Origin: Brasenia schreberi
Lineage: Eukaryota > Streptophyta > Magnoliopsida > Nymphaeales > Cabombaceae
Length of the DNA stretch: 64,000 nt
Direction of reading: 5' to 3'
NCBI GenBank assembly: GCA_036023115.1
Contig: JAYKKT010000086.1
Coordinates: 10,555,501 to 10,619,500 of the forward strand
This document shows positions 43,844 through 54,612 of the stretch, piece by piece (the stretch's first letter is position 1; every line of letters starts with the position of its first letter). A model generated the notes under the pieces. The model saw nothing but the letters and a program-made list of their open reading frames with translations. It was not told the DNA's origin and ran no database searches. Both the position numbers and the translations under genes were made by a program.

Positions 43844-46183
43844 CTTTGCTTGATCCACCCTTACCCAAGTGTAAACACCCCAAAATCATTTTCCGTGTCT
43901 ACACCAAGACAGTCATGACTGCCCTTTTGTAATTCACACCAAGCCCCAGTCGAGCGGAAATGAAAGCACGCACGCGCGTACGCGCACATTTCTAGTTTAG
44001 TTGAATTGATTTGTTCACTATAATGAAAATGAACGAATTGGATTCGAACCAATGTAATTAGACTCCTCCCTCATATGTATCATGATCCCAGTTCTCTTTG
44101 TCTTCGAGCATAAATCGGTGCGAACAAGTAAACCATTCGAGCTACAGCTATAAGTCAGTCAGTTTCCCACTAACACTTCTGACCCTACCTCTTTGGAACT
44201 GACTATCCTAGTTCAATCCAACCCTAAAAGCATGACCCTATTGTTTTGGAGTTTCAACTCGATTGGATGACCACCGGATCGCCAGAAAACTGTTCGGAAT
44301 AAGGGCACACAAAAAGCATGAAAAACCTAATCCTTTACTAATCGATATACAACCAAATCCTCAACAACTTTATGCAGAATGCTCACATTATAGTTCTTCT
44401 AGGTTCTCGTGAGGCTGAGACAACACTTCTAATGTCTTAAATAGGAGCAAAACTTTGATTTTCAATAGAACTTCTTTCCCTAAATAATAGGTCAGTTTCC
44501 TCTCTTCATTTTAGGTTTCCTTTTTTCTCCTAACCCTTTGTTTTGGATTTCAAATGAGGGTCTAAAATTGTTCAAGATATGACTCATTACCCATAGGTTC
44601 TTAATTGATATATGCACTATCTCTGGCATGTTCGGTTGCCTGATATTCCGTTATAATCATTCCCGAGCATATATCGATTTTTATGAGCAAGTTCGGATAT
44701 TATCCTGTTACTTCCCTTTCACCACCTAGTCTCACAATCTATATTTTGCCCTACCTTGAGCACTCCTTAGATAGCCACATATATGTACCGACTAATTAGG
44801 ACAACCTTAATGCTCAATAATTGACCCTTACAGAAGTGAAAGGCCTTATTAATGTATACATCAACTGATCCCATACCCATACAAATTTGAAGGATTATAT
44901 TTCAACCGTTTAGAGATAGTGCATTGTGTGTTTTAGGTCTATCATAGGAATTGAAATTCACACATGCAATAAAAAATTTATCGTCCATAGTGGCATCATT
45001 AAGAGTTTCATAATAAATACAAAACCTCTATTAATCATTCTTGCTTTAGCATCTCTTGAACTATCAATAAATTTTGTTTGAGAATAGACATGTTTTAGGC
45101 TTGAAGAAAATATGACCAAGGTTTGATTTCAAGATAATAGGATGATTAAAGGCACAAAGAGGAACGAGGTTTTAGGTTGAGTAAACGCATCTTAAAGCTC
45201 AACTAGTAAGTGAGTCATAGATTCAGTTCTAAGGTTAGGTTGAGCTAGGCTTACCAGCTGTAATGAGGTAGGCTTGGCTGAGGTTTGGTGTGACCTGCAA
45301 ATGGACGTGTAACTAAGTTAGATTACACATCTACCATGGCCAAGAGAGAATCAACCAAGGGGGCTGCATGCTAGTTGCCTATGTCAAGAGCTTCCAGCGG
45401 CGACCAAGGTGGATGTATGTATGTGAAACCCAATAACAAGACTCAACTAGCATACACATGACACATAGGGCTTGTATGGCTTGGCTTCTACTAAGGAAGG
45501 CACATTTTTTAACTTTAGGGTGTAGGCTTAAACTAAGTAAAGGTAATGCACATTTTCGTATAATCCCAAACTTATTCCCAGTGTCCTTAAGCCATCTCAT
45601 GCTCCATTCAACATTAAAGGTGACATCAGACCTTTACATAGTTAGAATATGGTCTTTACAAACTTGGTTACTATAAATACCCAAAACTTTCTTAGGAAAA
45701 TATGATTTTGAAGACTAGTTTAGAAAAGTCAATCTTGAGGCACATAGAGTGATGTCTTGAGTCTAAATTTTTAAAAATTAGCTCAAATGTGGAATCCAAG
45801 TTAAGATGGTTTTAGGAAAAGAAAGACAAATATGAAGCAAGTACTTTTGGACATATCCGGGTCCAATTCATCACCGAATCAATTAAGACTGATACAAATA
45901 TTTTAAGGGAAAGAGACAAGATCTAGCTTAAAGATTTGGTAGCAACTCTATGATATTAATGTGGGTCCCACCGAGAACTATCCATCATATTAGGCTGACC
46001 AAGGTTTAGGTCCAGCCCCTTTGAGGTACCTCTGAGCTCGGAATCGGATTTATGAAATCTTAGTTTCTTTAGCCAGTTACATCCACTTTTTCCTAAAACT
46101 CTGTTGAGTTGAGCCCTAGAATAGTTTTATATGAAATATTACATGTATCCACATGGCTTTTAAGAAAATTATGTATGGTGGAT

Positions 46184-46188
<5 letters not shown>
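43842..46188. other. Unassigned stretch with a tRNA-like patch
   Basis: No gene recognised. On the minus strand near 44040-44160 there is GGTTCGAATCC (like a tRNA B box) and TAGCTCGAATGG (A-box-like), but they are about 100 nt apart and no cloverleaf could be drawn. The rest is ordinary A/T-rich sequence. Confidence 0.3.

Positions 46189-46269
<81 letters not shown>
46189..46269. repeat. (TA)n microsatellite, about 40 units
   Basis: Pure AT/TA dinucleotides across about 80 bp, flanked by ATACACAT and GTATATATACAC. The Tyr-Ile open frames here are only its translation. Confidence 0.95.
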
Positions 46270-46280
<11 letters not shown>

Positions 46281-48100
46281 CATATATAAAACATTAAATG
46301 TGGGTTTAACATACACAAATAAGACTTCAAAATGCATATACATATAGGAGAGGGTTACTTTTCATATGGATCTTGTATTTAAAGTTTTGTCATTGATAAG
46401 AATACATATGGATTGATTAAAAACGTGGAAAAGTTTCTTGCTTTTAGTTCCTATTTTCGTGCCTAAAAAATCTAATCTCATCCATTTGGGAAACCAATAT
46501 TATTTATTTACATAAGTAAATTAATTCTTCACATTTTATACTTATGTGATTAAATAAATTATTCACGTTTGAAATGAATTCTTCTAGCTTGACTCAATTT
46601 AACTTGACCCAATGGCCCAACCACTTGACCTCACTCGACCTTGACAGAGCTAGGCTCATCTCACTTGACCTTGATCTCAGTTAGGTTTGATCTTAGTCAA
46701 CCCATATAAAACCAAGTTCAGTTCAGCCTCTTTGGTCCCGACTCAACTTAATCCTTTTCAAGGCCTTGAGGTAAGCCGACCCAACATTGACCCCTACTTA
46801 TGCCAATTTGACACGACCTACTTGAATCAAGATGCAAGACTTGGCTCGATCCATCTTGCTAGGTGAATTCAAGACTCAAATGGAATGCATGGCACATGGA
46901 CTGGTGAAAAATTAAGAGGCTTGGGATGTCCCACCCTTGGTTCATGCAAATGTGTACCTGGTTCAGCTGGGGAACTAAATGAAGACCATGTTATTGCTGG
47001 AAATTTCAGAGAAAAAGCTGCTCAAGATCATTTGGATTTCAACAAACCAAATATTTTTATGATCTTTGATTCCATTGTATCTATCGACGTGTGCTGTAAA
47101 AACTATAAATAGGGCTCAAGCACTCCTTGTAATCTATCTCTAAAAATCTCTCGAATAACTATCATGCAATCAAGTTCTTTCTCCCTCTTCTCTTTTTTCT
47201 CCCTTTTCCTCTTTTTTCATTAGTCTATTGTGAGACTTCAATAAGGGAGAGGTTGTTCAGCTCCAATTCTTTTTGGTGCATGCAGATCATGAAGGTTTCC
47301 GTTCTCTTAACTCAGTTATAGTTCATTACAATTAGCACTACATTCATTATTTAGCTTTCATTATTGTACTTGTTAATATTATTAGTTTTGCACCATAGTT
47401 ACATTAATAGTCCATGTTAGTTGATTTTGATTTTGTCTCTAAATAGTTCTCATATCATAATAATTTTAGGTTATTGGTTTGGCATTAACTCTCATGCCTT
47501 GCTCCTTATTCTGCATTAATTACTAGTTTTTAATGCATATATTGGTCCCTTGCATTATAGTTTCCCAACTTAGAGCTTCCGTATTATTTCATCATTACAC
47601 TTCATTCGGTTTAGATTTTAGTTATGTATCGTCCTTTGGCATTAAAGTCATCATTTATTTTGTATTATTTATCACATCACTCATTGCACATCGTCCATTG
47701 CATTATTAGCTTCATACTCTTCTTATTCTCATCTTAGTCATCTAAATCAATGTTCACTATAAATAGAAAGTGTTTTAGAAATTTTTATGCCTTACCAATT
47801 CTATTTAACATATCACCCTTGATTCATCAGCATTAACATTAGAGGTCTGCATTTAGATCCTGCCAATCTAGTTCACATATTTTTAGATCCATCAAAGTGC
47901 ACTTACCCAAATCTGGTTGCCATCTTCATCATAAGCGTTTGAACTTCCTTTATGTTTTAGCCCACAGTTCTTATTGATATTCCTTCTGTTTTGCTTACTG
48001 CCCCATACCACACTATAATCTAAAACCAATATTAAGAACTGTAAACACCTAAAGTGACTGCTTTAAACCAGTGCCAGACTTTAGTAGAAGCAATAGTCCT
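46270..48100. other. Unassigned stretch with an LTR-like promoter patch
   Basis: 46590-46870 repeats CTTGACC/CTCGACC phrases. 47100-47220 has ACTATAAATAGGGCTCAAGCACTCC followed by a pyrimidine-rich tract, the look of a copia-type LTR promoter and start region. No LTR ends or coding remains were found. Confidence 0.3.
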
Positions 48101-48168
48101 ATCTTGAGTCTCCAACAACAACAACAACAACTAAGCCTTTTCCCATACTAGACATCTTGAGTCTCCAA
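48101..48168 (-). mobile_element. 38-bp RTE LINE tail with 15-bp target duplications
   Basis: The insert 48116-48153, read on the minus strand, is GTCTAGTATGGGAAAAGG, then CTTAG and (TTG)5, matching the end of the LINE at 38048-38085. It is flanked by ATCTTGAGTCTCCAA at 48101-48115 and again at 48154-48168, a perfect 15-bp duplication. It is a complete, extremely 5'-truncated retroposition event. Confidence 0.85.
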
Positions 48169-49395
48169 AAATCTATAACACAAATCCACACAGCCCCAAG
48201 ACCTAGTTAATCGACAACATAACCTAACCTCCCATATGAAACTCTCTGCCACTCGAATTACCCCTTAATCTCCCCTAAAATGACCCAACCAACCAAAGCA
48301 CTACACATAGCCAACCAGGGACTTTTCTCCTTTAGAAATCCATCAAATTTTATAAATACAATGCATACAACCTTACCTTGATCACTTTGAACCCTAGTCT
48401 GAATACTGGCTTGTTAGCATTAGGCAACTCAAAACCAAATACAAGCAAGCAAAAACTAACCCATAGTTGGTTACCTAAAATCTGTCCCTTAAACATTCAA
48501 GTCCAAGACCAAACCAGATCAACCTAACCAATCTTTAAAAACTTTATACCAGCATATATCAAGACTAAGCCACAACTTGACAGCGAGTAGAACCTCCCTC
48601 ACCTTCACCTTTTCCTTCAAGTGCATAAAAAATTCATATTCAATTAGCTAAATGAATTGTTAAAGCAAGGGATTGACCCTTGCTCAATGGAATAAGAAGA
48701 TTTCCAGCGAAAAGAACCAAGACAGACCCACAACACATAAGGAGCAATTAGAGAAAAGTTCCTACTAATTTCTTCTATTTTTTCAAGTAGGTTGCACTTT
48801 TGAATGGCAGTTCTATAAAACCAAAAATTTATATACAATATTTTTTGGCATGCTTGGCGCAATCATTAGGTCTACCAATTTGTTTGGCTAGTCTAAATTT
48901 AAAGTTTCTATTTGTTTTTTAATATATTGGTTGAAACACTCCATATGCAATGAAGTAGTATAGATCACACATGTTTGTTGCACACTCACATAGCTACACA
49001 CTAGTGCACAAGTGCACCCCAACATTTTTTTGTATACGTGAGTGTATATTTTATATAGAACTCACACACATGAACACTTAGGATCCTAAGGTTTTGTTCA
49101 AGAACATGCATGCAATTCGTGTGAATGGTATGGCTTTATATGACATGCAATATATGGTTCAGAGAAGGATATGATCTCAATGATGTAGAATGTTAGAATA
49201 GATAAGAGAGAGTAGAAATGATAGAATAGCTTTGGAGAAATACCATAGAGTATGAGGAAAAGGGTATTACTTTGGATAAAGTATCATATTATAAGAAAAA
49301 AATAAAGAAATATGTTAGAGATTCTCTAACTCCTAAAGAAAAAGATGCACTTAGATCTTGACTCAATAGGGCCAAAAGTGAAAATAAGATACCAT
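48169..49395. other. Unassigned stretch
   Basis: A/T-rich, no recognised coding or repeat feature apart from CACACA-like phrases near 48970-49070. Confidence 0.3.
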
Positions 49396-50155
49396 TGTAA
49401 ACATCCTAAAAATGGTGATATTTTTCAAAACTCCTAAGTTTCAAAAATCCAACTTATAGCCTTCTGAAACCTTTAAAAACCCAAAATTTTAAAGCTTAAA
49501 CCTTTTTAGAAATATTTCAAAATAAAGATTTTAAATTCAAGATAAAATCCCATGGATTTCAAAGCAGATCAAAACGGACAAGTGAAACCCGATCCAAAAA
49601 AGCCAACTCGAGGTCAAGTCAAAAAGTAAAGGATGGGCCAAGCCTGTCCGGATGAAAGCCAGATTAAAGATCGAATCCTGTGTTCATATCGAAGCAAGTT
49701 CAACTTCAAAAAGGTGAAATGAAACCAAGATCCTGATGAAACCCTCAAAAATCAAGAACCGGGCATGTCAAAATGGAAATCAAGGTCTGCTTCAAAATTT
49801 GGGATCGACCTCATCAAAAACAAGCTCGAGATTGGACCAAACGGATCAAATCAAGCATCAAATGAAAGGTCTTGAAAGCAGACATTGGCTGGTTAAAGAG
49901 TCTGGAAAAACCCAGTCTAAAATTGGGTCATTGAGGAACCAGAGCCCGCTAAAAAACTGTTAATTTCATGCACCAAAGGACTCAAAAGAAAATTTTTGGA
50001 TTGGATCTGGACTAAAAGATCCAAATCCATACCCCACAAGAAGACAAAAAAAATGGATTGGATCTGCACCCTTTGGTGCAGATCCATGTCCCATTGAAAA
50101 TTGGATCGGGTTGGATCTAAGGTTCTAAACCCGATCCAAAGATCCACTCTTGGCC

Positions 50156-50163
50156 TATAAATA
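50156..50163 (+). promoter_or_regulatory. TATA box of LTR D
   Basis: TATAAATA within GGCCTATAAATAGGGCC, with ATCCAAA-type repeats upstream. Confidence 0.65.
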
Positions 50164-50710
50164 GGGCCAAAGGGGTTCACTTGAAGGGATTGGAGGTTTG
50201 AAAGTGAGGAGAGAGGAGAGAAGGTGGAGCTCACGTGAAGAGCTTGGAGTTGCACCAAGGGGGGGCGCTGCACCAAGGACCCGACTGCACCTTGGGTTAG
50301 CCAAACTGCATCAAAGGGGCTGCATTGAACCGAACCTTGGGGCTGACTTGGAACGAACCAAGTGAGGCGAAAGGGGCTGCATCAAAAGAGCAAAAAGCGA
50401 ACAGAGAAATTTGTAAGTGCTTTAAACTGTATTTTTAAGCCATTTTTCTCTATTAAATTCAATTCGAAAAGGGGTTGTATTAATGGAGTGAAGCCTCCCC
50501 CCATGTTGTAATATTGGTGTATGAACACGATAACACCCACGTACACTCGAGCCTTTTAGCTCTTTACACTCACATGCACTTGAGCCTTTCCGCTCTTAAA
50601 TTGGTGGATTGAACACGATCACACCTACGAGCACTCGAGCCTTTTCGCTCTTTACACTCACGTGCACTCAAGCCTTTTCACTCTCTTAAGCTAAATATAT
50701 ATATTTCAAT

Positions 50711-50990
50711 TCGCGTGAGTTTTACTTTCGTGAAAGTAGAGTGAATGCACTTTCAATTCGCGTGAGTTTTAGTTTCGTGAAAGTAGAGTGAACGCACTTT
50801 CAATTCGCGTGAGTTTTACTTTCGTGAAAGTAGATGAATGCACTTTCAATTCGCGTGAGTTTTACTTTCATAAGAGTAGAATGAAAGCACTTTCAATTCG
50901 TATGAGTTTTACTTTCGCAAAAGTAGAGTGAATGCACTTTAAATTCGCGTGAGTTTTACTTCGGATGTAGAGTGGGCACAATTTCAATTC
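50711..50990 (+). repeat. 47-bp tandem repeat with internal hairpin (6 units)
   Basis: TCGCGTGAG (TCGTATGAG in one unit) starts at 50711, 50758, 50805, 50851, 50898 and 50945, so the period is 46-47 bp. Most units contain TACTTTC-GT-GAAAGTA, a 7-bp inverted repeat with a 2-nt centre. Confidence 0.9.
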
Positions 50991-51277
50991 GGGTGAGTTC
51001 GCATCATCGTTCTCAAAAATCCAAAACAAAATTTATAGCATCTCTGCATCCGCTCATTGGGGCAAATCGCTCAAACACTTGCTCCGACCATGCTAAAACT
51101 AGGTCATACATTCCACACACACATCTGGCCTAAATAAATAAAACTTGCAAAAATCTTAGGGACGTCCAACCCCGTAATAAAAAGTGGCAAAAGTGCACAA
51201 ACCAAATTCTTTAAAAACATTGATTGTTCAGTTAATTTGAAGTAAAAATTTGTTTGAAAATCGAAGTTCCTAAGCGC

Positions 51278-51395
51278 TTAAACCGACCCTTGAGCATCGG
51301 TTCAAGAAGGTTTAAAGTGAAAAGAGTTCGCTTGCCTACAATCACGAAAAGTGAGAAAATCATTTTAAAATTTTCGCTAGTTTGTGTAAGCTAGC
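51278..51395 (+). other. U5 double stem-loop module, element D copy
   Basis: Stem 1 outer arms TTAAACC (51278-51284) and GGTTTAA (51309-51315) extend to seven pairs; inner CTTGA/TCAAG. Stem 2 is GCTAGTTT with TAAGCTAGC (51376-51395). Confidence 0.8.
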
Positions 51396-51479
51396 TGGCA
51401 CGCTCACGCAAGCGTAGGCACGAAAAGGTTTACTTTGAGTTTTCTAACTTGGGAGTGAAAATTTTCATGTTTACAGAAT

Positions 51480-51497
51480 TAGCATGCCCGGTGGGAC
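51480..51497 (+). other. Decayed primer binding site of element D
   Basis: TAGCATGCCCGGTGGGAC differs from element A's site by two transition-type changes (one G to A, one C to T). Confidence 0.7.
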
Positions 51498-51588
51498 TCG
51501 GGTCTTAAGCGAACTTCAAAACAAACAAGTAAAGCTTCAAATCTTTTCAAACAAGTGTTTTTAAAATGCACCAAAAATTTTGCAAGAA

Positions 51589-51822
51589 ATGGATGAAAAG
51601 CCAAGGAAATCCTCGTCGAGTAACTCAAAACGGTTGTTCCAATCATCTAAATTCTAAGAAGAGTTGGCTGCTATCAAAGAAATTTTTAGAAAGATGGACG
51701 CCTTAATGCAGGAGATTAAGGCACATCAATCACATAGCAACTCATCTCGGGCATATAGAGATCATGAAAGGAAAACCAATCCTAAACTTGACGAAGGATA
51801 TGAGGTTAAAAATGAAACCTGA
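51589..51822 (+). pseudogene. gag: Start of gag of element D
   Basis: ATG at 51589 reads MDEKPRKSSSSNSKRLF, a TAA near 51655, then EELAAIKEIFRKMDALMQEIKAH, the same charged coiled-coil-like segment as in element A (DEIEDLRREFEAKIDAL). The frame ends at 51822 where the sequence changes into inverted LTR E. All later gag and pol are missing. Confidence 0.65.
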
Positions 51823-54612
51823 GGTTTTTGAGCTTGGGTGGAAACAGAGATGATGGCTGCGGGTTTGGTTAGGTGTGGGATGGATAAGGTGTAAGGTGTA
51901 GGGATAGGAGGTATTATGGGTCACAGATGAGAGTTGGGTATGGAATGGGGTTCTAAGGGAGATGGTCATGGATGGGAGTGGGGTTTTCTAAGGGATATGG
52001 GATGATATGGGGTGGTATGGGATAGGAAAGTGGGCTGCTACCGTGGTGTTTAGTCTTAGGTGGGATGTGGAATAGGGTAGGATAGGGACTAAGGTGGTGG
52101 TGTGGCAAGGGAGACGGGATGGTTTGTACGAGAGTTAGGGTTTTTGGTTGGGAGTGGGGTTCGGTTAGGTGTGGGATGGGTGTAATGCGAGGCGGTGGTA
52201 GGATAGTTGGGATCCTAAGGGAGGTGATCATGGGACTAAGTAGGTGGGATGGGAGTTAGGGGTTCTAACTAGGCTAGGTTGGCTAGAATCGGCAGGGAAG
52301 GTCGGTTAGGGGAGGTCGGTTGCAGTGGGGTCAGGCGGGCAGGTTGCCCGCGCTAGGCACTAAGGCGGGGCCTGACGTGGGCTATCGGTGCCTGAGCATA
52401 GGGTGCCGGGCGTCGGTGCCTGGCGTGCGGGTGGTCTGGGTGGCTTGTAAGTTGAAGCGATGGGTAGTGCTAGGTCTTGGATAGGTCGGTTGTTAGGTTA
52501 GTTTAAGTGGGTTTTAGGATGGCTGGGCTAGTTAGGGTAGTGATTAGGGTGGTTTAGAAGGATTAGAGAGAGAGTGGTTTAGGGAGTGCTTAGGGACTTA
52601 CCTCGTAGGGACGAATTAGGGGGGGCTTACGCTCAAATCAACCACCTTAATCTTCTTTGTCCAAGCAAATTCAACCCTTCGATTAGGGTGGGGCCCCTTA
52701 ACTAATCTCTCACTAAGCACAATTAGCAAAAACCCTAAATTAAATAAAGCCCTAAACAGTCACCTTGGAACTTCTCTCTCCTCCCTTGAGATTCACGTGA
52801 ACCCCTTACAATGGACCCCCTCACCTCTATTTATAGGCATTTGAGGTGGGTTTGGATTTGGGTTTGGGTTTGGGTTTGGATCTCGATCCAAATCCAAACA
52901 CTATTTGGATCTGGATATGGATATTTTTGACCAAATCCGATCCAAATTATACATTTTTATGGATATGGATCTGGATATTTTGATCCAGATCCAATCCAAT
53001 CCAAACACTATTTAGATCGGCCCAAACACTATTTGGATCGGCCCAAATCCAAACACTATTCACTATATGGATTTGGATCTAGATATTTATGGTCTAGATC
53101 CAAACCAAAATTTCTCTAGATAGTCCTTCTTGGCTTCTCGAGGCGTACGATCTGTGCGGGCCCTGGTTTCATTAGTGACCCGTCTGGTGTTGGGTTTCCC
53201 CAATCGGTGTCGTCCGATCCTGTTTTGCCTTTTGGACTCCGTTTATGCTCATTTCTAGTCCTCTCGGTTCAGATTCAGGATATTGAAGTGAGAATGGTCA
53301 ATTTGGCTTTCTGGTGCTCCTGGCTTGCCATCTGCTTCGTGCCTGAGCCTTCCGTTCACCTTTCGATCCTGGCTTTTATCAGGCCAGGGTACTCTTTTGG
53401 GCTTTAGAATGAACTTCTGAAGCTGCTTCTAGTGTTGGCCTTCGAGAGCGGCTTGCTAGGCTGCTTCTGGGTCAGGTGTCGTCTTCGTGAGCTCCACCTG
53501 CTCGCCTTGGCCTTTTGGGGAAGATGGGGCTGAGCCCGGATTTCAAAACTCCTATTCGGATATGGGGCTTCAAAACACTTATTTACAGTTTAAAAAACAA
53601 TATATACAGAGTTTTAAAATATATGTACATGTTTTCAAATATGTACAGGGTTGTCTGGAAGGCTCCTAGGTTTCCAGACTCAAAATCGCCCTTTGGAGCT
53701 GCTTTTGTAAAACCAGGTATATTTAAGAAAGTCATAGGATTTTGGGTTGTTTACAGATGCCCCTCTTTGGCATTATCCAAATAGATTTGGATAATGGCAA
53801 AGACGACAATACCCCTTTCAATGTTTTCCTGGATCTAACCATGAAAATATGGGAACGTCCCAATGTTTTTAGCAAAATCTCTCTTTAAAACCTGATAGGA
53901 GGAGATATCACGCCAAAGGGAATAGTTTTCTATGGTTTCTGGTCCTAAATGGGGATCATGTTATGCAAGTCTTCATGCGTGAATATGAACATGCATGACA
54001 TGGATGAGACGCCAAGAAGGGCGACCTCCTAGAGACCAGATGGTATGGTCGAACTCTTGAGACTTACGAAGACCTGCTGCTTCAAGTGAGCGGGCCCTAT
54101 GTTGCTCGATGTTCGATTTTTTCAAATCTATTTACAATAGGGAAACTGCTTTTAGCCTCGGTCCTAAGGATCTCGAGCTCTTCGCGTTTGCCTTTGCTTG
54201 AGTCTTGACACTCGCTAATCTAAAGGAGGCTTTATAAGAAAACAAGCTAAATTTCAAAATTCCTACGCCTTACTCAAAACGTCGAATTCTCCAACAAAAT
54301 GAAATTCAAGTAAGTAAATCCTATTTTTACTTTAGGATTCCTTGAAATGAACCATGTTTTACTTGGGATAAGTCGTAGGGATGGGAAAGAGATACCACGG
54401 TCCCCTCTGAAGCGTCCCGTGGTTTTAGGCATAGAAGGCAGAAAACTGCTCTGTTTGAGCTTTTTGGCCTTTTCTTTCTTTTTTCCATAGAGGGTCTCCC
54501 TCTAGGAGTATTTTTTCTTTAATCCCTCTTTTCCATGAAAGAATCGAATTTTGCTTTTGACTTAGGTTTCTTTCTTTGGGAAAGAGATTTTGGGGGGGAT
54601 TTCCCCTTGTTT
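51823..54612 (-). mobile_element. Element E: inverted 3' end (truncated 3' LTR plus 3' noncoding region)
   Basis: The minus-strand LTR start is at 53755 (TTGTTTACA on +). The LTR runs left to about 51823 and lacks R/U5. It has ATCCAAA palindromes (52880-53060) and TATTTATA at 52828-52835 and is nearest to the LTR of C. To the right, 53756-54612 is the 3' noncoding region with the polypurine tract beside the LTR and the stem-loop at 54394-54423. Integrase is not reached because LTR F starts at 54613. The left limit is approximate. Confidence 0.8.
54394..54423 (-). other. Conserved 3' noncoding stem-loop, element E copy
   Basis: Arms ACCACGG (54394-54400) and CCGTGGT (54417-54423), as in B and C. 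Confidence 0.6.

Larger units (their letters stand above)
49396..51475 (+). mobile_element. 5' LTR of element D (2080 bp, short subfamily)
   Basis: Starts TGTAAACATCC at 49396 and ends GTTTACA at 51475, directly before a decayed primer binding site. It has TATA at 50156-50163, GTAAGTG at 50414-50420, GAGC...GCTC units at 50550-50650, a separate 47-bp tandem repeat (50711-50990) and the U5 module (51278-51395). It lacks the long C-rich stretch between TATA and donor seen in A and F, which explains its smaller size. Confidence 0.88.

Noticed and set aside
46093..46347. Tyr-Ile repeat frames
   Set aside because: Only the (TA)n microsatellite read in four frames.
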